NCBI GenBank assembly: GCA_003248965.1
Contig: QFQU01000005.1
Coordinates: forward strand, 212,914-276,913
DNA from: Brevundimonas sp.
GTDB lineage: Bacteria; Pseudomonadota; Alphaproteobacteria; Caulobacterales; Caulobacteraceae
Reading direction: 5' to 3'
DNA length: 64,000 nucleotides
Part shown: positions 7,785 through 17,328 of the stretch, one piece after another
Layout: the number at the start of each line of letters is the position of its first letter
Numbering within the stretch: the stretch's first letter is position 1
Notes under the pieces: generated by a model
Told to the model about the DNA's origin: nothing
The model's database searches: none
What the model saw: only the letters and a program-made list of their open reading frames with translations
Program-made: the position numbers and the translations under genes

Positions 7785-8552
7785 CTAATTCTTGAGCCGA
7801 TAGCCGGTCTTGAACATCCACATGACGATGGCCAGGCAGACGGCGAAGAAACCCAGCGTCGCCGCCAGGCTGATCCCCACGGCCACGTCTCCCTGGCCGT
7901 AGAAGGCCCAGCGGAAGCCCGAGATCAGATAGACGACCGGATTGAACAGGGTCACGGTGCGCCAGCCTGCCGGCAGCATGTCGATGGAATAGAAGGCGCC
8001 GCCCAGGAAGGTCAGCGGCGTCACGATCAGCATGGGGATCATCTGCAACTGTTCGAACCCGTCGGCCCAGACCCCGATGATGAAGCCGAACAGGCTGAAC
8101 GTCACCGAAATCAGGATCAGAAACGCCATCATCCAGAACGGATGCAAGATCTGCAGCGGCACGAAGAAGGCCGCCGTCGCCAGAATGATCAGGCCCAGCG
8201 CCGCCGACTTGGTCGCCGCCGCCCCGACATAGGCCAGCACGATCTCCAACGACGACACGGGCGCGGACAGGATTTCGTAGATCGTCCCCGTGAACTTGGG
8301 GAAGTAGATGCCGAACGAGGCGTTGAAGATCGACTGGGTGAACAGGCTGAGCATGATCAGGCCCGGCACGATGAAGGCGCCGTAGGGCACGCCCCCGACC
8401 TCCTGCATCCGGCTGCCGATCGCGCCGCCGAAGACGACGAAATAAAGGGCCGTGGTGATGACCGGCGTGACCACGCTCTGCCACAGGGTGCGCAGCGCGC
8501 GCGCCATCTCGAAGCGGTAGATGGCCCAGACGCCGTAGGCGTTGAAGGTCAT
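7785..8552 (-). CDS. yadH: ABC-2 type transporter permease (YadH-like)
   Basis: A 255-residue permease with about six membrane helices of the ABC-2 family. Typical segments are an N-terminal TLWQSVVTPVITTALYFVVFG region and the late LTFLGGAFYSIDMLPAGWRTVTLFNPVVYLISGFRW region, shared with E. coli YadH in length and sequence (from memory). It would form the membrane half of an exporter with the upstream ATPase, which it overlaps by 4 bases (ATGA). The exported substrate is unknown. Confidence 0.88.
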   Translation of the reverse strand: MTFNAYGVWAIYRFEMARALRTLWQSVVTPVITTALYFVVFGGAIGSRMQEVGGVPYGAFIVPGLIMLSLFTQSIFNASFGIYFPKFTGTIYEILSAPVSSLEIVLAYVGAAATKSAALGLIILATAAFFVPLQILHPFWMMAFLILISVTFSLFGFIIGVWADGFEQLQMIPMLIVTPLTFLGGAFYSIDMLPAGWRTVTLFNPVVYLISGFRWAFYGQGDVAVGISLAATLGFFAVCLAIVMWMFKTGYRLKN

Positions 8553-9481
8553 GCGGCGGCTCCGTTCGTGTGAACCAGGCTGACGAAGATGTCTTCCAGC
8601 GAGCTCTGGCGGGTGTTCAGGTCCTTGAAGCCGATGTTCAGCCCCTCCAGCCGTCGGATCAGCGAGGGGACGCCGGTGTCTTCGGCGTTGGCGTCGAAAC
8701 TGTATTCCAGCTCGCCCCCGTCGGTCTTCAGCGTCAGGTCCCAGTCGGACAGTTCGGAGGGCAGGGCGTCCAGCGGCTCGACCAGGTTCAGCGTCAGGGT
8801 CTTCTTGCCCAGCTTCTTCATCAGGGCGGTCTTTTCCTCGACCAGGATCAGTTCGCCCTTCAGGATGACGCCCACGCGGTCGGCCATCTCCTCGGCCTCC
8901 TCGATATAGTGGGTGGTCAGGATGATCGTGACGCCGCGTTCGCGCAGCGTCCTGACCATCGCCCACATATCGCGGCGCAGTTCCACGTCCACCCCGGCCG
9001 TCGGTTCGTCCAGGAACAGGATGTCCGGTTCGTGGCTCAGGGCCTTGGCGATCATCACGCGCCGCTTCATGCCGCCCGACAGGGTGCGCAGCTTGGCGTC
9101 GCGCTTGTCCCACAGCGACAGGTCGCGCAGCAGTTGTTCGATGAAGACCGGGTTCGGCGCCTTGCCGAACAGGCCCCGGCTGAAGGTGACAGTGGCCATG
9201 ACCGTCTCGAAAGCGTCGGTGGTCAGTTCCTGCGGCACCAGGCCGATCTTGGTGCGGGCGGCGCGGAAGTCAGACTGGATATCGTGACCGTCGGCGACCA
9301 CCGTGCCTGTCGTCGGCGTGACAATGCCGCAGACGATGGAGATCAGGGTCGTCTTGCCCGCCCCGTTCGGGCCCAGGAGGGCGAATATCTCGCCCTTGTC
9401 GATGGTCAGGTCGATGCGTTTCAGCGCCTGAAGCCCCGATTTGTAGGTCTTCGTCAGGCCTTCGATCTCGATAACCGGCAT
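8549..9481 (-). CDS. yadG: ABC transporter ATP-binding protein (YadG-like)
   Basis: A 310-residue ATPase with Walker A GPNGAGKT (37-44), Q-loop VPQE (about 82-85), signature LSGGMKRR (134-141), Walker B ILFLDEP (154-160) and the switch histidine in TTHYIEEAEE. The roughly 80-residue C-terminal extension is as in YadG. It couples ATP hydrolysis to the ABC-2 permease encoded next. AAGGGA on the minus strand precedes the ATG; longer in-frame extensions are Arg/Pro-rich and were rejected. Divergent from the next gene. Confidence 0.93.
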   Translation of the reverse strand: MPVIEIEGLTKTYKSGLQALKRIDLTIDKGEIFALLGPNGAGKTTLISIVCGIVTPTTGTVVADGHDIQSDFRAARTKIGLVPQELTTDAFETVMATVTFSRGLFGKAPNPVFIEQLLRDLSLWDKRDAKLRTLSGGMKRRVMIAKALSHEPDILFLDEPTAGVDVELRRDMWAMVRTLRERGVTIILTTHYIEEAEEMADRVGVILKGELILVEEKTALMKKLGKKTLTLNLVEPLDALPSELSDWDLTLKTDGGELEYSFDANAEDTGVPSLIRRLEGLNIGFKDLNTRQSSLEDIFVSLVHTNGAAA

Positions 9482-9627
9482 CGGCGTTCCCTTCGCCGGC
9501 GGCGGATGCGCCGGGCGTCGTCGTGGCGGGAATATGGCGCGCCTGTCGCGCCGCTCAAGGGGTGAAGTCGTTGTTAACGGGTTGCAGGCATCGTGACGGG
9601 AACGTCGCGTTCCTGACGGGGTCCGTA

Positions 9628-11016
9628 TTGTCTTCGCTGTCCGTAGAGCACCGCGTCGCCCTGGAGGCGATCGTCCAGGCCTCTTCGGACGGCCAGCTGG
9701 CGCAATTGGCCATGGGGGTGAAGACGTTGACCGGCGCCAAGGCGGCGGAACTGGAGGCGCTGGTCGCCGAAGAGATTCGTGATCGCGCCCGACGCGATGT
9801 CGCCTTCGGCCCCCTGACGCCCCTGTTTCGCCCACGCGCGGACGGCGTTCCCGCCCTGACCTTTCCGCCCGCGCTGTACGCGCGCCTGTGGCGCGAGGCG
9901 CGCAAGGGAGAAGAGGCCTTCCTGGGCCTGCTGGACGGGGTGGTCGCGACGGAGGGCGAATGGACCCTGGTCGCCGATCGGCTGTGCGCCAAGGCGTCGG
10001 CCGTCCTTCGGGACCGACCCTATGACATATGGCCGGATTGTCAGCGCCCCGCCGAGGGAGAACCCCCGTCCACGCCGGTCGAACTGGCCGGCTGTCTGGA
10101 TCTGACGCCCCTGGCGCGCGGCGCCCTGCCGCGTCTGGCGGTCTGGCTGGAGCGGCCGGACGACACCCAACTGGCGGGTCTTCGACTGCTTATTCAGGAC
10201 TGTCTGGCCGTGTCCCCCGAGGGCGGGCGGCGCATGATCGACATCCTGTTCGCCCATGTCCCGGACGCAGAGCGGATGCTGCGGGTCGTGACGCGGACCA
10301 GTCGTCTGGCCGACCGCGAAGCGATTTTGAGCCATTCGGAAATGGGCGTTCTGGTCGAACGCCTACTGGTCTCGGTTCAGGCGCGGGTCAAACATATCGC
10401 CGTCATGCGGCCTCAACAGGGCGAGGCGGCCATGCTGGCGTTGGTGGACGATGTGAACTGGTGCGCGGGGGTTCTGGCCGAACTGGACATGAGCCTGCAG
10501 GTGCGGCCGGACTCTCCCTGGGGCAAGTCGGCGCGATTGGCGCGCATTCAGGTGTCGGGCCAGATGTCGGGGCTGATGAAATCGACCCAGGCCGCCGTCC
10601 ACGCCGCCTTGCCGATGAAACGACAGGTTCTGGCCGGCCGGATGACGCGGATGTCGCCGTGGCTGGAGGCGCCCTGCCAGGGTGAGGCGATAGAGACGGC
10701 GGCGGGCCTCTTGGCCGCCGTCACGGCCATGCGCGGCGCGGCCAACGTCTTCGGTTGCGAATCCGACCGGTCCGCTCTGACGACCGAACTGACGGACTAT
10801 CTGTCCGCCTGGGCCAACGAGGCGCTGGACAGCATCGCCGACGCCGAAGCGCTCGATCCGGACCAGGCGCTGCGCCTGGTCGGCGTGGCGGCGCGGTTCC
10901 TGACGGTGATCGAGGCGCTGGAGGCGGCGCGGGCGATCCGTCGACGCGCTGCGGCGGCCGAAACGGCGCGGGTCGCGCGACCCGCGTCAACGGGGGCCTC
11001 GCCCGCCGGCGATTGA
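9628..11016 (+). CDS. hypothetical helical protein (about 462 aa)
   Basis: Not recognised. It is a predicted all-helical soluble protein with many Leu/Ala-rich amphipathic stretches, no signal peptide and no membrane helix, and could be a HEAT-like or DUF2336-like alpha-solenoid, but I see no decisive motif. The start is uncertain. The frame opens at GTG 9523, with another GTG at 9562. TTG 9628 was chosen because the sequence becomes protein-like there and this leaves 146 bases for divergent promoters with the ABC operon. ccmI starts 17 bases after the stop. Confidence 0.65.
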   Translation: MSSLSVEHRVALEAIVQASSDGQLAQLAMGVKTLTGAKAAELEALVAEEIRDRARRDVAFGPLTPLFRPRADGVPALTFPPALYARLWREARKGEEAFLGLLDGVVATEGEWTLVADRLCAKASAVLRDRPYDIWPDCQRPAEGEPPSTPVELAGCLDLTPLARGALPRLAVWLERPDDTQLAGLRLLIQDCLAVSPEGGRRMIDILFAHVPDAERMLRVVTRTSRLADREAILSHSEMGVLVERLLVSVQARVKHIAVMRPQQGEAAMLALVDDVNWCAGVLAELDMSLQVRPDSPWGKSARLARIQVSGQMSGLMKSTQAAVHAALPMKRQVLAGRMTRMSPWLEAPCQGEAIETAAGLLAAVTAMRGAANVFGCESDRSALTTELTDYLSAWANEALDSIADAEALDPDQALRLVGVAARFLTVIEALEAARAIRRRAAAAETARVARPASTGASPAGD

Positions 11017-11033
11017 TGCGTTAGACGGCGGCG

Positions 11034-11864
11034 ATGATCGCTTTCTGGACGATGACAGGGCTGGCGGCGGCGATGGCCGCCCTGCTGGTGCTGGCCGGCG
11101 CGCGGCGCGGCGCCGATCCGGGCGCGACCGTCGAAAGCCAGGCGGGCGCGCGCGAGATCGAGGAACTGGAGCGGTTGAAGGCGCGGGGTCTGCTGGACGA
11201 CGCGGCCTACGCCGGCGCGCGCGCCGAGGCCGGTCGCCGGTTGCTGGCCGTGCAGGCGACGACGGCGCCGATCGCGGGCGGGCGCGATCGATTCTGGGTC
11301 TTGGGCGGCGTCGCCCTGGCGGTGGCGGGCGCCCTGGGCCTCTATGTCGCCACGGGCGCGCCCGGACTGCCGGATCAGGCCTATGAACGCCGCGTCGACG
11401 ACTGGGCGACGCGGTTGGAGACGCTGGAGGCGCCGCAACTGGCCGCCGTCGCCGCGCGGGTGGTTCGAGACAAGCCCGGCGACCCGCAGGCCCTGGCCAT
11501 GTTGGGCGCAGCGCGCTTCGCCGCCGACGATCCGCTGGGCGCGGCCTCGGCCTTTCGCAGGCTGATCGACATCCAACCGAAGGACGCCCAGGCCTGGGCG
11601 CGGCTGGGCGAAAGCCTGGTTCGCGCCAACGACGGCAGGATCGGCGGCGACGCCGAGGCGGCCTTTGCGCAGGCCGTCCGCCTCGATCCGGGTCAGCTGG
11701 GCGCACGCTTCTTCCTGGGCGAGGCGGCGTTGGCGCGCGGGGACGTCCGGACGACCCGCCTGATGTGGACCCCGCTGATCGCGGCTCTCGATCCCGCCGA
11801 TCCGCGCCGCCTGGACCTGGAACGGCGCCTGCCCCCGGCGGACGCTGAGGGGCGGGTTCAATGA
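11034..11864 (+). CDS. ccmI: c-type cytochrome biogenesis protein CcmI (CycH)
   Basis: A 276-residue protein with an N-terminal membrane helix (about 1-22), a coiled cytoplasmic loop (about 35-70, EIEELERLKARGLLDDAAYAGARAE), a second helix (about 85-107) and a C-terminal TPR-like region (about 120-270). This is the CcmI layout: the loop works with CcmF/CcmH and the TPR part chaperones apocytochrome c in the periplasm. It leads the ccmI-ccmE-ccmF-ccmH (cycHJKL) cluster. The C-terminal domain is shorter than in gamma-proteobacterial CcmH/I fusions. Confidence 0.88.
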   Translation: MIAFWTMTGLAAAMAALLVLAGARRGADPGATVESQAGAREIEELERLKARGLLDDAAYAGARAEAGRRLLAVQATTAPIAGGRDRFWVLGGVALAVAGALGLYVATGAPGLPDQAYERRVDDWATRLETLEAPQLAAVAARVVRDKPGDPQALAMLGAARFAADDPLGAASAFRRLIDIQPKDAQAWARLGESLVRANDGRIGGDAEAAFAQAVRLDPGQLGARFFLGEAALARGDVRTTRLMWTPLIAALDPADPRRLDLERRLPPADAEGRVQ

Positions 11865-11934
11865 TGCGTTGGAGCGCGTTCACGCCCCGGCTATATGCGT
11901 CCGTTCCCTTCTCCGTTGGCGGAGCGTTCGTCGC

Positions 11935-12429
11935 ATGAGCTGGCTGCCCAAATCGCCCAAGGCGCGTCGGCGTCTCTGGGTCGTCGCCGCAGCCACCCCG
12001 GTCCTGGCCCTGGCGGTCGGTCTGTCCTTGTGGGCCATGCAGGACAGCGTGACCTTCTTTTATTCTCCGTCCGAAGCGACCGCGGACAAGGCCCCCGAGG
12101 GGCGCGACATCCGTTTGGGCGGGCTGGTCGAGACGGGCAGCGTGCACAAGTCCGGTGACGGCGTGGTGGCCTTTTCCGTCACCGACAACGCCGCCACGAC
12201 GCGCGTCGTCTATCACGGCGATCTGCCGGACCTCTTCCGCGAAGGGCAGGGGATCGTGGCGCAAGGATCGTTCGGCGCCGACCGCACCTTCCATGCGCGC
12301 CAGGTCCTGGCCAAGCACGACGAAAACTATATGCCGCGCGAAGTCGCCGACCGGCTGAAGGCCAAGGGCGAGTGGCGGCCCGAAGGCGCGGCGCCGCCTG
12401 CCCCGACGCGCGGATCGACCGCCCTATGA
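11935..12429 (+). CDS. ccmE: cytochrome c maturation heme chaperone CcmE
   Basis: A 164-residue membrane-anchored OB-fold protein that covalently carries heme in the periplasm and hands it to the CcmF/H ligase. It has a basic N-terminus, a signal anchor (about 13-35) and the motif LAKHDENY, in which His128 is the expected covalent heme ligand and Tyr132 the axial ligand. ATG 11935 was chosen over an upstream in-frame ATG (11869) because the cytoplasmic KSPKARRR stretch and anchor start there. ccmF overlaps its stop (ATGA). Confidence 0.95.
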   Translation: MSWLPKSPKARRRLWVVAAATPVLALAVGLSLWAMQDSVTFFYSPSEATADKAPEGRDIRLGGLVETGSVHKSGDGVVAFSVTDNAATTRVVYHGDLPDLFREGQGIVAQGSFGADRTFHARQVLAKHDENYMPREVADRLKAKGEWRPEGAAPPAPTRGSTAL

Positions 12430-14411
12430 TCGCGGAATTCGGGGCTTTCGCCCTGGCCCTGGCCCTGGCCCTGTCGGTGCTGCAGACGGTTCTGTCGGCG
12501 GCCGGGCGGGTGTGGCGCAGTCCGGTGCTGGCCGGCGCGGCCCAGGGCGCGGCCCTGGCGGCGGCGGGGGCGGTGGCCCTGGCGTTCGCGGCCCTGATCT
12601 ACGCCTTCGTGGTGTCGGACTTTTCCGTCTCCAACGTCGCGGCCAACAGTCACACCGACAAACCGATGCTGTACAAGGTCGCCGGCGCCTGGGGCAGCCA
12701 CGAAGGCTCGCTTCTGCTGTGGTGCCTGGTCCTGACCGTGTTCGGCGGGGCGCTGGCGCGGGCGCGCGGCCTGCCGTTCGGGCTGAAGGCCTCGGCGGTG
12801 GCGGTGCAGGGGGCGCTGGGCTCGCTGTTCCTGGCCTTCGCCGTCTTCACCTCCAGCCCCTTCACCCGCCTTGACCCCGCGCCGTTCCAGGGCGCGTCGC
12901 TGAACCCGCTGTTGCAGGACCCGGCTCTGGCGGTGCATCCGCCGCTGCTCTACGCGGGCTACGTCGGGTTTTCGGTCTGTTTCTCGCTGGCCGTCGCCGC
13001 CCTGATCGAGGGGCGGGCGCAGACGGCCTTCTGGCCGGCATGGGGACGCTGGGTCCGGCCGTGGGCGCTGGCCAGCTGGGCCTTGCTGACGGTCGGCATC
13101 TCCCTGGGGTCGTTCTGGGCCTATTACGAGCTGGGCTGGGGCGGCTGGTGGTTCTGGGACCCGGTCGAGAATGCGTCATTCATGCCGTGGCTGGCGGGGG
13201 CGGCCCTGCTGCACAGCGCGGTCGTCACCGAGCGGCGCGGGGCGCTGGCGGGCTGGACCGTGTTCCTGGCCCTGCTGGCCTTCACCTTCTCCATGCTGGG
13301 CGCGTTTCTGGTGCGGTCGGGGGTGCTGACCAGCGTTCACGCCTTCGCCGTCGATCCAAAGCGCGGGATGATGCTGCTGGCCATATTGGGCGTCACGGCG
13401 GGCGCCGCCTTCGCCCTGTTCGCCTGGCGCGCGCCCCAGCTGAAGGGAGGAGGCCTGTTCGCGCCGATCAGCCGCGAGGGCGCGCTGGTGCTGAACAATC
13501 TTTTCCTGACGGCGGCGGCCGCGACCGTGCTGCTGGGCACCCTCTATCCTCTGATCCTGGAGGCAGCGTCGGGCGCGACGATCTCGGTCGGACCGCCCTA
13601 TTTCGCCGCGACCTTCGTTCCCCTGATGACGGTCGCCTTCGTCATCCTGCCCGCAGGGCCGCTGTTGGCCTGGAAACGTGGCGATCTGCCCGGCGCCTTT
13701 CAGAGGCTGAGCCTCGCGGCGGGCCTGTCGGTGCTGGTCGCCCTGACGGCCTATGCCTTGTGGGAGCCGAGAAAGGCCCTGGCCGCCGCCGGGATCGGCC
13801 TGGGCGCCTGGCTGATCCTGGGCAGCCTGTCCGAACTCGTCGAGCGGGTGCGCCTGTTTCGCGCGCCCGGCGCCGAGACGCTGCGTCGCCTGAAGGGCCT
13901 GCCGCTGGGCGCCTGGGGCATGACCCTGGCGCACCTGGGCCTGGGGGTTTTCATCCTGGGCGCGGTGGTCGAAACGGGCTTCAAGGCCGAGGCCGCACGC
14001 GCCCTGTCCCTGGGCCAAAGCGTGTCGGCCGGGCCGTGGACGGTGACGCTGGATCAGGTCCACGTCGTCGAGGGGCCGAACTATCTGGCCGAACAGGGCC
14101 GGCTGACCGTGCGACGCGCCGGCGGCCGGGGGCGCGCCGAGACGGTGACGGCCGAACGGCGCTTCTTTCCCGCCGGGGGGCAGACCACGACCGAGGTCGG
14201 GCTGGATTTCCGGGGGCTGGACGACGTCTATGTGGTGATCGGAGAGAGGGCGGGCAGCCCGGAACAGCCGGCCTGGGTGGTGCGCCTGTATTGGAACCCC
14301 TGGGCGCGGCTGATCTTCCTGGGCCCGGCGATCATGGCCTTGGGCGGCCTGCTGTCGCTCATGGATCGTCGTCTGAGGGTGGGCGTGGCGCGGCGGAGGA
14401 AGACGGCTTGA
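12426..14411 (+). CDS. ccmF: heme lyase subunit CcmF
   Basis: A 661-residue polytopic inner-membrane protein, the core of the system I heme ligase. The WWD domain is clear (GWGGWWFWDPVENASFMPW) and HPPLLYAGYVG precedes it. There are about 14-15 hydrophobic segments, with a periplasmic domain near the C-terminus. Together with CcmH it attaches heme to the CXXCH motif of apocytochromes. The start overlaps the ccmE stop by 4 bases, and the stop overlaps the presumed TTG start of ccmH by 3 bases. Confidence 0.97.
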   Translation: MIAEFGAFALALALALSVLQTVLSAAGRVWRSPVLAGAAQGAALAAAGAVALAFAALIYAFVVSDFSVSNVAANSHTDKPMLYKVAGAWGSHEGSLLLWCLVLTVFGGALARARGLPFGLKASAVAVQGALGSLFLAFAVFTSSPFTRLDPAPFQGASLNPLLQDPALAVHPPLLYAGYVGFSVCFSLAVAALIEGRAQTAFWPAWGRWVRPWALASWALLTVGISLGSFWAYYELGWGGWWFWDPVENASFMPWLAGAALLHSAVVTERRGALAGWTVFLALLAFTFSMLGAFLVRSGVLTSVHAFAVDPKRGMMLLAILGVTAGAAFALFAWRAPQLKGGGLFAPISREGALVLNNLFLTAAAATVLLGTLYPLILEAASGATISVGPPYFAATFVPLMTVAFVILPAGPLLAWKRGDLPGAFQRLSLAAGLSVLVALTAYALWEPRKALAAAGIGLGAWLILGSLSELVERVRLFRAPGAETLRRLKGLPLGAWGMTLAHLGLGVFILGAVVETGFKAEAARALSLGQSVSAGPWTVTLDQVHVVEGPNYLAEQGRLTVRRAGGRGRAETVTAERRFFPAGGQTTTEVGLDFRGLDDVYVVIGERAGSPEQPAWVVRLYWNPWARLIFLGPAIMALGGLLSLMDRRLRVGVARRRKTA

Positions 14412-14914
14412 GGCGGCTTGTGCTCCTCGCCGCCGCGCCGATCCTGGCGTTGATGCTGACGGCGGCCGAACCGCCGGCCGCGACGGATCGCCCGCTGGCG
14501 GATGCGACGCAGGAGGCCCGCGCCCAGGCCCTGTTCAAGGGCGTCCGCTGCGTCGTCTGCCAGCATGAGGCCATCGCCGACAGTCCGGCCGGCGTCGCGG
14601 GCGACATGCGCCGCCTGATCCGCGAGGAGATCGCCTCGGGCGCCACGGATCAACAGGTGCGCGACGATCTGGTCCGGCGGTTCGGCGACTATGTGCTGTT
14701 CACCCCGCCGATGCGAATCGGGACCTGGCTGTTGTGGTTCGGGCCGTTCGCCCTGGTGCTGACGGCCGGCGCGGCCTTGGCTTTGAACGCACGTCGGCGT
14801 GTGGCGGAGCCGACGCCCCTGTCGGCCGAAGAGGAACGCCGTCTGGAAAACATTCTCCGAAATGAGAAGCTTCGCCGCGATCCTGACGCAACCTCGCCTC
14901 ACGACGGGCGCTAG
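14408..14914 (+). CDS. ccmH: cytochrome c maturation protein CcmH (CycL)
   Basis: A 168-residue periplasmic, membrane-anchored thiol-redox protein. After a signal segment (1-20) it has VRCVVCQ with the redox pair Cys48/Cys51 that keeps apocytochrome thiols reduced, a three-helix domain, and a C-terminal anchor at about 105-127. The TTG at 14408 gives the TTGA overlap typical of this cluster; GTG 14420 is the alternative. No ccmG/dsbE gene lies between ccmF and ccmH, matching the cycHJKL order of alphaproteobacteria. A GGCGGCT/AGCCGCC stem without a T-run follows at 14930-14958. Confidence 0.93.
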   Translation: MRRLVLLAAAPILALMLTAAEPPAATDRPLADATQEARAQALFKGVRCVVCQHEAIADSPAGVAGDMRRLIREEIASGATDQQVRDDLVRRFGDYVLFTPPMRIGTWLLWFGPFALVLTAGAALALNARRRVAEPTPLSAEEERRLENILRNEKLRRDPDATSPHDGR

Positions 14915-15020
14915 TCGGGAACAACGATCGGCGGCTGGGATTTTGGCGCCGAGCCGCCCTGGCCTATATCAAACGCGAAACCGGCTATTCTGCGCCGGAC
15001 AGAGGATCGCAAGGACCACG

Positions 15021-16565
15021 ATGCTGAAGCGCAAGGAGTTCATTCTGGGGGCCGCAGCCGGCCTGACCCTGGCGGCGGCCGCGACCGCCGGCGGTTTCAT
15101 GAGCTGGCCCGGCGCCCATGCCGAGCCGCAGGCGGTGAACCGCATTACCCCGGTCCCGGCCAACGGCGACGCCTTCACCCCGCCGCCGGGCGCGCCCAGC
15201 AGCTTCGCCACCATCTTCGAACAGGTCGCCCCGGCCGTTGTCCAGATCGACGTGACGGTGAAGGTGGACCAGCCCCAGGGCGGCGCCTTCCAGATTCCCG
15301 GCCTGCCGTTCCAGTTCGTCCCGCCCCAGGGCCAAAGAGGCCAGGACGACGAACCCCGCACGGCCCAGGGCGCCGGTTCGGGCTTCTTCATCTCGCAGGA
15401 CGGCTATATCGTCACCAACAACCACGTTGTCGCCGACGCGACCGAGATCAAGGTCAAGATGTCGGACGGCCGCGAACTGCCCGCGCGCCTGATCGGACGA
15501 GATCCGGCGACCGACCTGGCGGTGATCAAGGTCGACGGCGACAACTTCAAATACGTCAGCTTCGAGGAAACGGCCCAACCGCGCGTCGGCGACTGGGTCA
15601 TCGCCATCGGCAACCCGTTCGGCCTGGGCGGAACGGCGACGGCCGGCATCGTCTCGGCCAAGGCCCGCGATATTGGCGGAAACGAGAACCCCTACACTGA
15701 CTTCCTTCAGATCGACGCGGCCATCAACCGCGGCAACTCGGGCGGACCGACCTTCGACATCTACGGCCGCGTGATTGGTGTGAACTCCGCGATCCTGTCG
15801 CCATCGGGGGGGTCGGTCGGCATCGGTTTCGCCATTCCGGCGGAAACGGCCAAGTCGATCACCGAGCGCTTGATGCGCGGTGAAAGCATCGAGCGTGGCT
15901 ACCTTGGGGTCCAGATCGGCAACTTGACCAACGAGTATCGTGAGAGCCTGGGATTACCCGCTTCGACCAAGGGCGCCTATGTCGTGGAAGTTACGCCAGA
16001 CGGTCCTGCCGCACGAGGTGGATTGCAGGTCGGCGATGTCGTCGTTTCTCTTAACGGTCGCGCGATCGAAAGCTCATCTGAACTGACGCGCGCCGTCGGT
16101 TCGGCCAAGCCCGGCGACACTCTGCGACTGGAACTTTTGCGGGAAGGTCGCCGTCAGACGATCAACGTCCGTTCGGGATCTAGGCCGGCGAATCTTGAGA
16201 CGGCAAGCGCTGGCTCGGATGATGAATCTGGTGGTCCGACGAACCCGGGCACCGCAGCAGGCGAGGTTGTGGAAGGTCTGACCGTCGCGCCTGTCAATGC
16301 AGCGCTACGGAGCCGCTTCGGTCTGCCGGCCGATGTTCAAGGCCTAGTCGTCACTGCCGTCGGACAGCAATCGCGTGCCGCCCGCCTGGGCTTCCAGCCT
16401 GGAATGGTCGTCATTCAGGCGAACGGCCGCAGCGTGGGTTCGGCCGCCGATCTCAAGGGCGCGGTCGAGGCTGTGAAGTCCGCTGGACGACCTGGGATTC
16501 TTCTGCTGATGCGGACGCCGCGAGGAAACTCGCCTGTGGTGTTGCCGCTTCAGGACAAGAACTGA
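15021..16565 (+). CDS. periplasmic DegP/DO-family serine protease
   Basis: A 514-residue HtrA/DegP-type protease-chaperone for misfolded envelope proteins. It has a signal peptide (about 1-33, cleavage near AHA), a trypsin-like domain with triad His135 (TNNHVV), Asp165 (TDLAVIK) and Ser240 (RGNSGGP), and two PDZ domains (about 290-380 and 420-505). AAGGA lies before the ATG. A strong terminator follows. It precedes a two-component pair, a neighbourhood that suggests an envelope-stress setting, though the terminator makes it a separate transcription unit. Confidence 0.95.
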   Translation: MLKRKEFILGAAAGLTLAAAATAGGFMSWPGAHAEPQAVNRITPVPANGDAFTPPPGAPSSFATIFEQVAPAVVQIDVTVKVDQPQGGAFQIPGLPFQFVPPQGQRGQDDEPRTAQGAGSGFFISQDGYIVTNNHVVADATEIKVKMSDGRELPARLIGRDPATDLAVIKVDGDNFKYVSFEETAQPRVGDWVIAIGNPFGLGGTATAGIVSAKARDIGGNENPYTDFLQIDAAINRGNSGGPTFDIYGRVIGVNSAILSPSGGSVGIGFAIPAETAKSITERLMRGESIERGYLGVQIGNLTNEYRESLGLPASTKGAYVVEVTPDGPAARGGLQVGDVVVSLNGRAIESSSELTRAVGSAKPGDTLRLELLREGRRQTINVRSGSRPANLETASAGSDDESGGPTNPGTAAGEVVEGLTVAPVNAALRSRFGLPADVQGLVVTAVGQQSRAARLGFQPGMVVIQANGRSVGSAADLKGAVEAVKSAGRPGILLLMRTPRGNSPVVLPLQDKN

Positions 16566-16594
16566 TCGGTATTCTGACCAAGCCTTAACTCGTC

Positions 16595-16630
16595 AATCGC
16601 CGCCGATGCGCTACCATCGGCGGCGATTTT
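16595..16630 (+). terminator. intrinsic terminator of the DegP-like gene
   Basis: A perfect 14-bp inverted repeat: AATCGCCGCCGATG at 16595-16608, loop CGCTAC, and its complement at 16615-16628. It ends in ATTTT and lies 29 bases after the protease stop and 18 bases before the response-regulator start, so transcription of the two units is separated. Confidence 0.85.
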
Positions 16631-16647
16631 GATTCCGGGAGGGGTTC

Positions 16648-17319
16648 ATGCGGATTCTGGTGGTCGAGGATGACGCCGAGGCGGCGACCGCCATGGTGCG
16701 GGGACTGTCCGAAGCCGGACATGACGTCACCCACGCCGTGGACGGCGCCTTCGGTCTGTTGGAGGCGCAAAAGGGCGGTTACGACGTCTATGTAGTGGAC
16801 CGGATGATGCCGCGCCTGGACGGGGTCGGCATGGTCGAAACGGTCAGGAAGGGCGGCGACCAGACGCCGGTGCTGTTCCTGTCGGCCCTGGGCGAGGTCG
16901 AGGATCGGGTCACGGGCCTGAAGGCCGGGGCCGACGACTATCTGGTCAAACCCTACGCCTTCGCCGAACTGATCGCGCGGGTGGAGGCCCTGGCGCGCCG
17001 CCGCGAGACGGGCGGGGTGCAGACGGTTCTGAAGGTCGGCGACCTGGAGATGAACCTGATCGGCCGCACCGTGCATCGCGGCACGACCGAGATCGACCTT
17101 CAGCCGCGCGAGTTTCAGCTGCTGGAGTTCCTGATGCGCCACGCCGGCCAGTCGGTGACGCGCACCATGCTGCTGGAGAAGGTGTGGGAATACCATTTCG
17201 ACCCCCAGACCAACGTCATCGACGTCCACATCAGCCGCCTGCGTTCCAAGATCGACAAGGGCTTCGACCGCGCGATGCTGCAGACCGTGCGCGGGGCGGG
17301 ATACAGGCTGGAGGCGTAA
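16648..17319 (+). CDS. OmpR/PhoB-family response regulator
   Basis: A 223-residue two-domain regulator. The receiver domain (1-115) has acidic residues E7-D8-D9, phospho-acceptor Asp51 (VVDRMMPRLDG), Ser/Thr in FLSAL, and Lys in LVKPYAF. A winged-helix DNA-binding domain follows (about 128-223, LQPREFQLLEFL and NVIDVHISRLRSKI). GGGAGGGG precedes the ATG. The histidine kinase gene starts 9 bases after its stop, so the pair is co-transcribed and cognate. The signal and regulon are not evident. Confidence 0.94.
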   Translation: MRILVVEDDAEAATAMVRGLSEAGHDVTHAVDGAFGLLEAQKGGYDVYVVDRMMPRLDGVGMVETVRKGGDQTPVLFLSALGEVEDRVTGLKAGADDYLVKPYAFAELIARVEALARRRETGGVQTVLKVGDLEMNLIGRTVHRGTTEIDLQPREFQLLEFLMRHAGQSVTRTMLLEKVWEYHFDPQTNVIDVHISRLRSKIDKGFDRAMLQTVRGAGYRLEA

Positions 17320-17328
17320 GCCTTCGGC

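Noticed and set aside
14930..14958. GGCGGCT/AGCCGCC stem after ccmH as a terminator
   Set aside because: The loop is 15 bases and no T-run follows, so it was not called as a feature.
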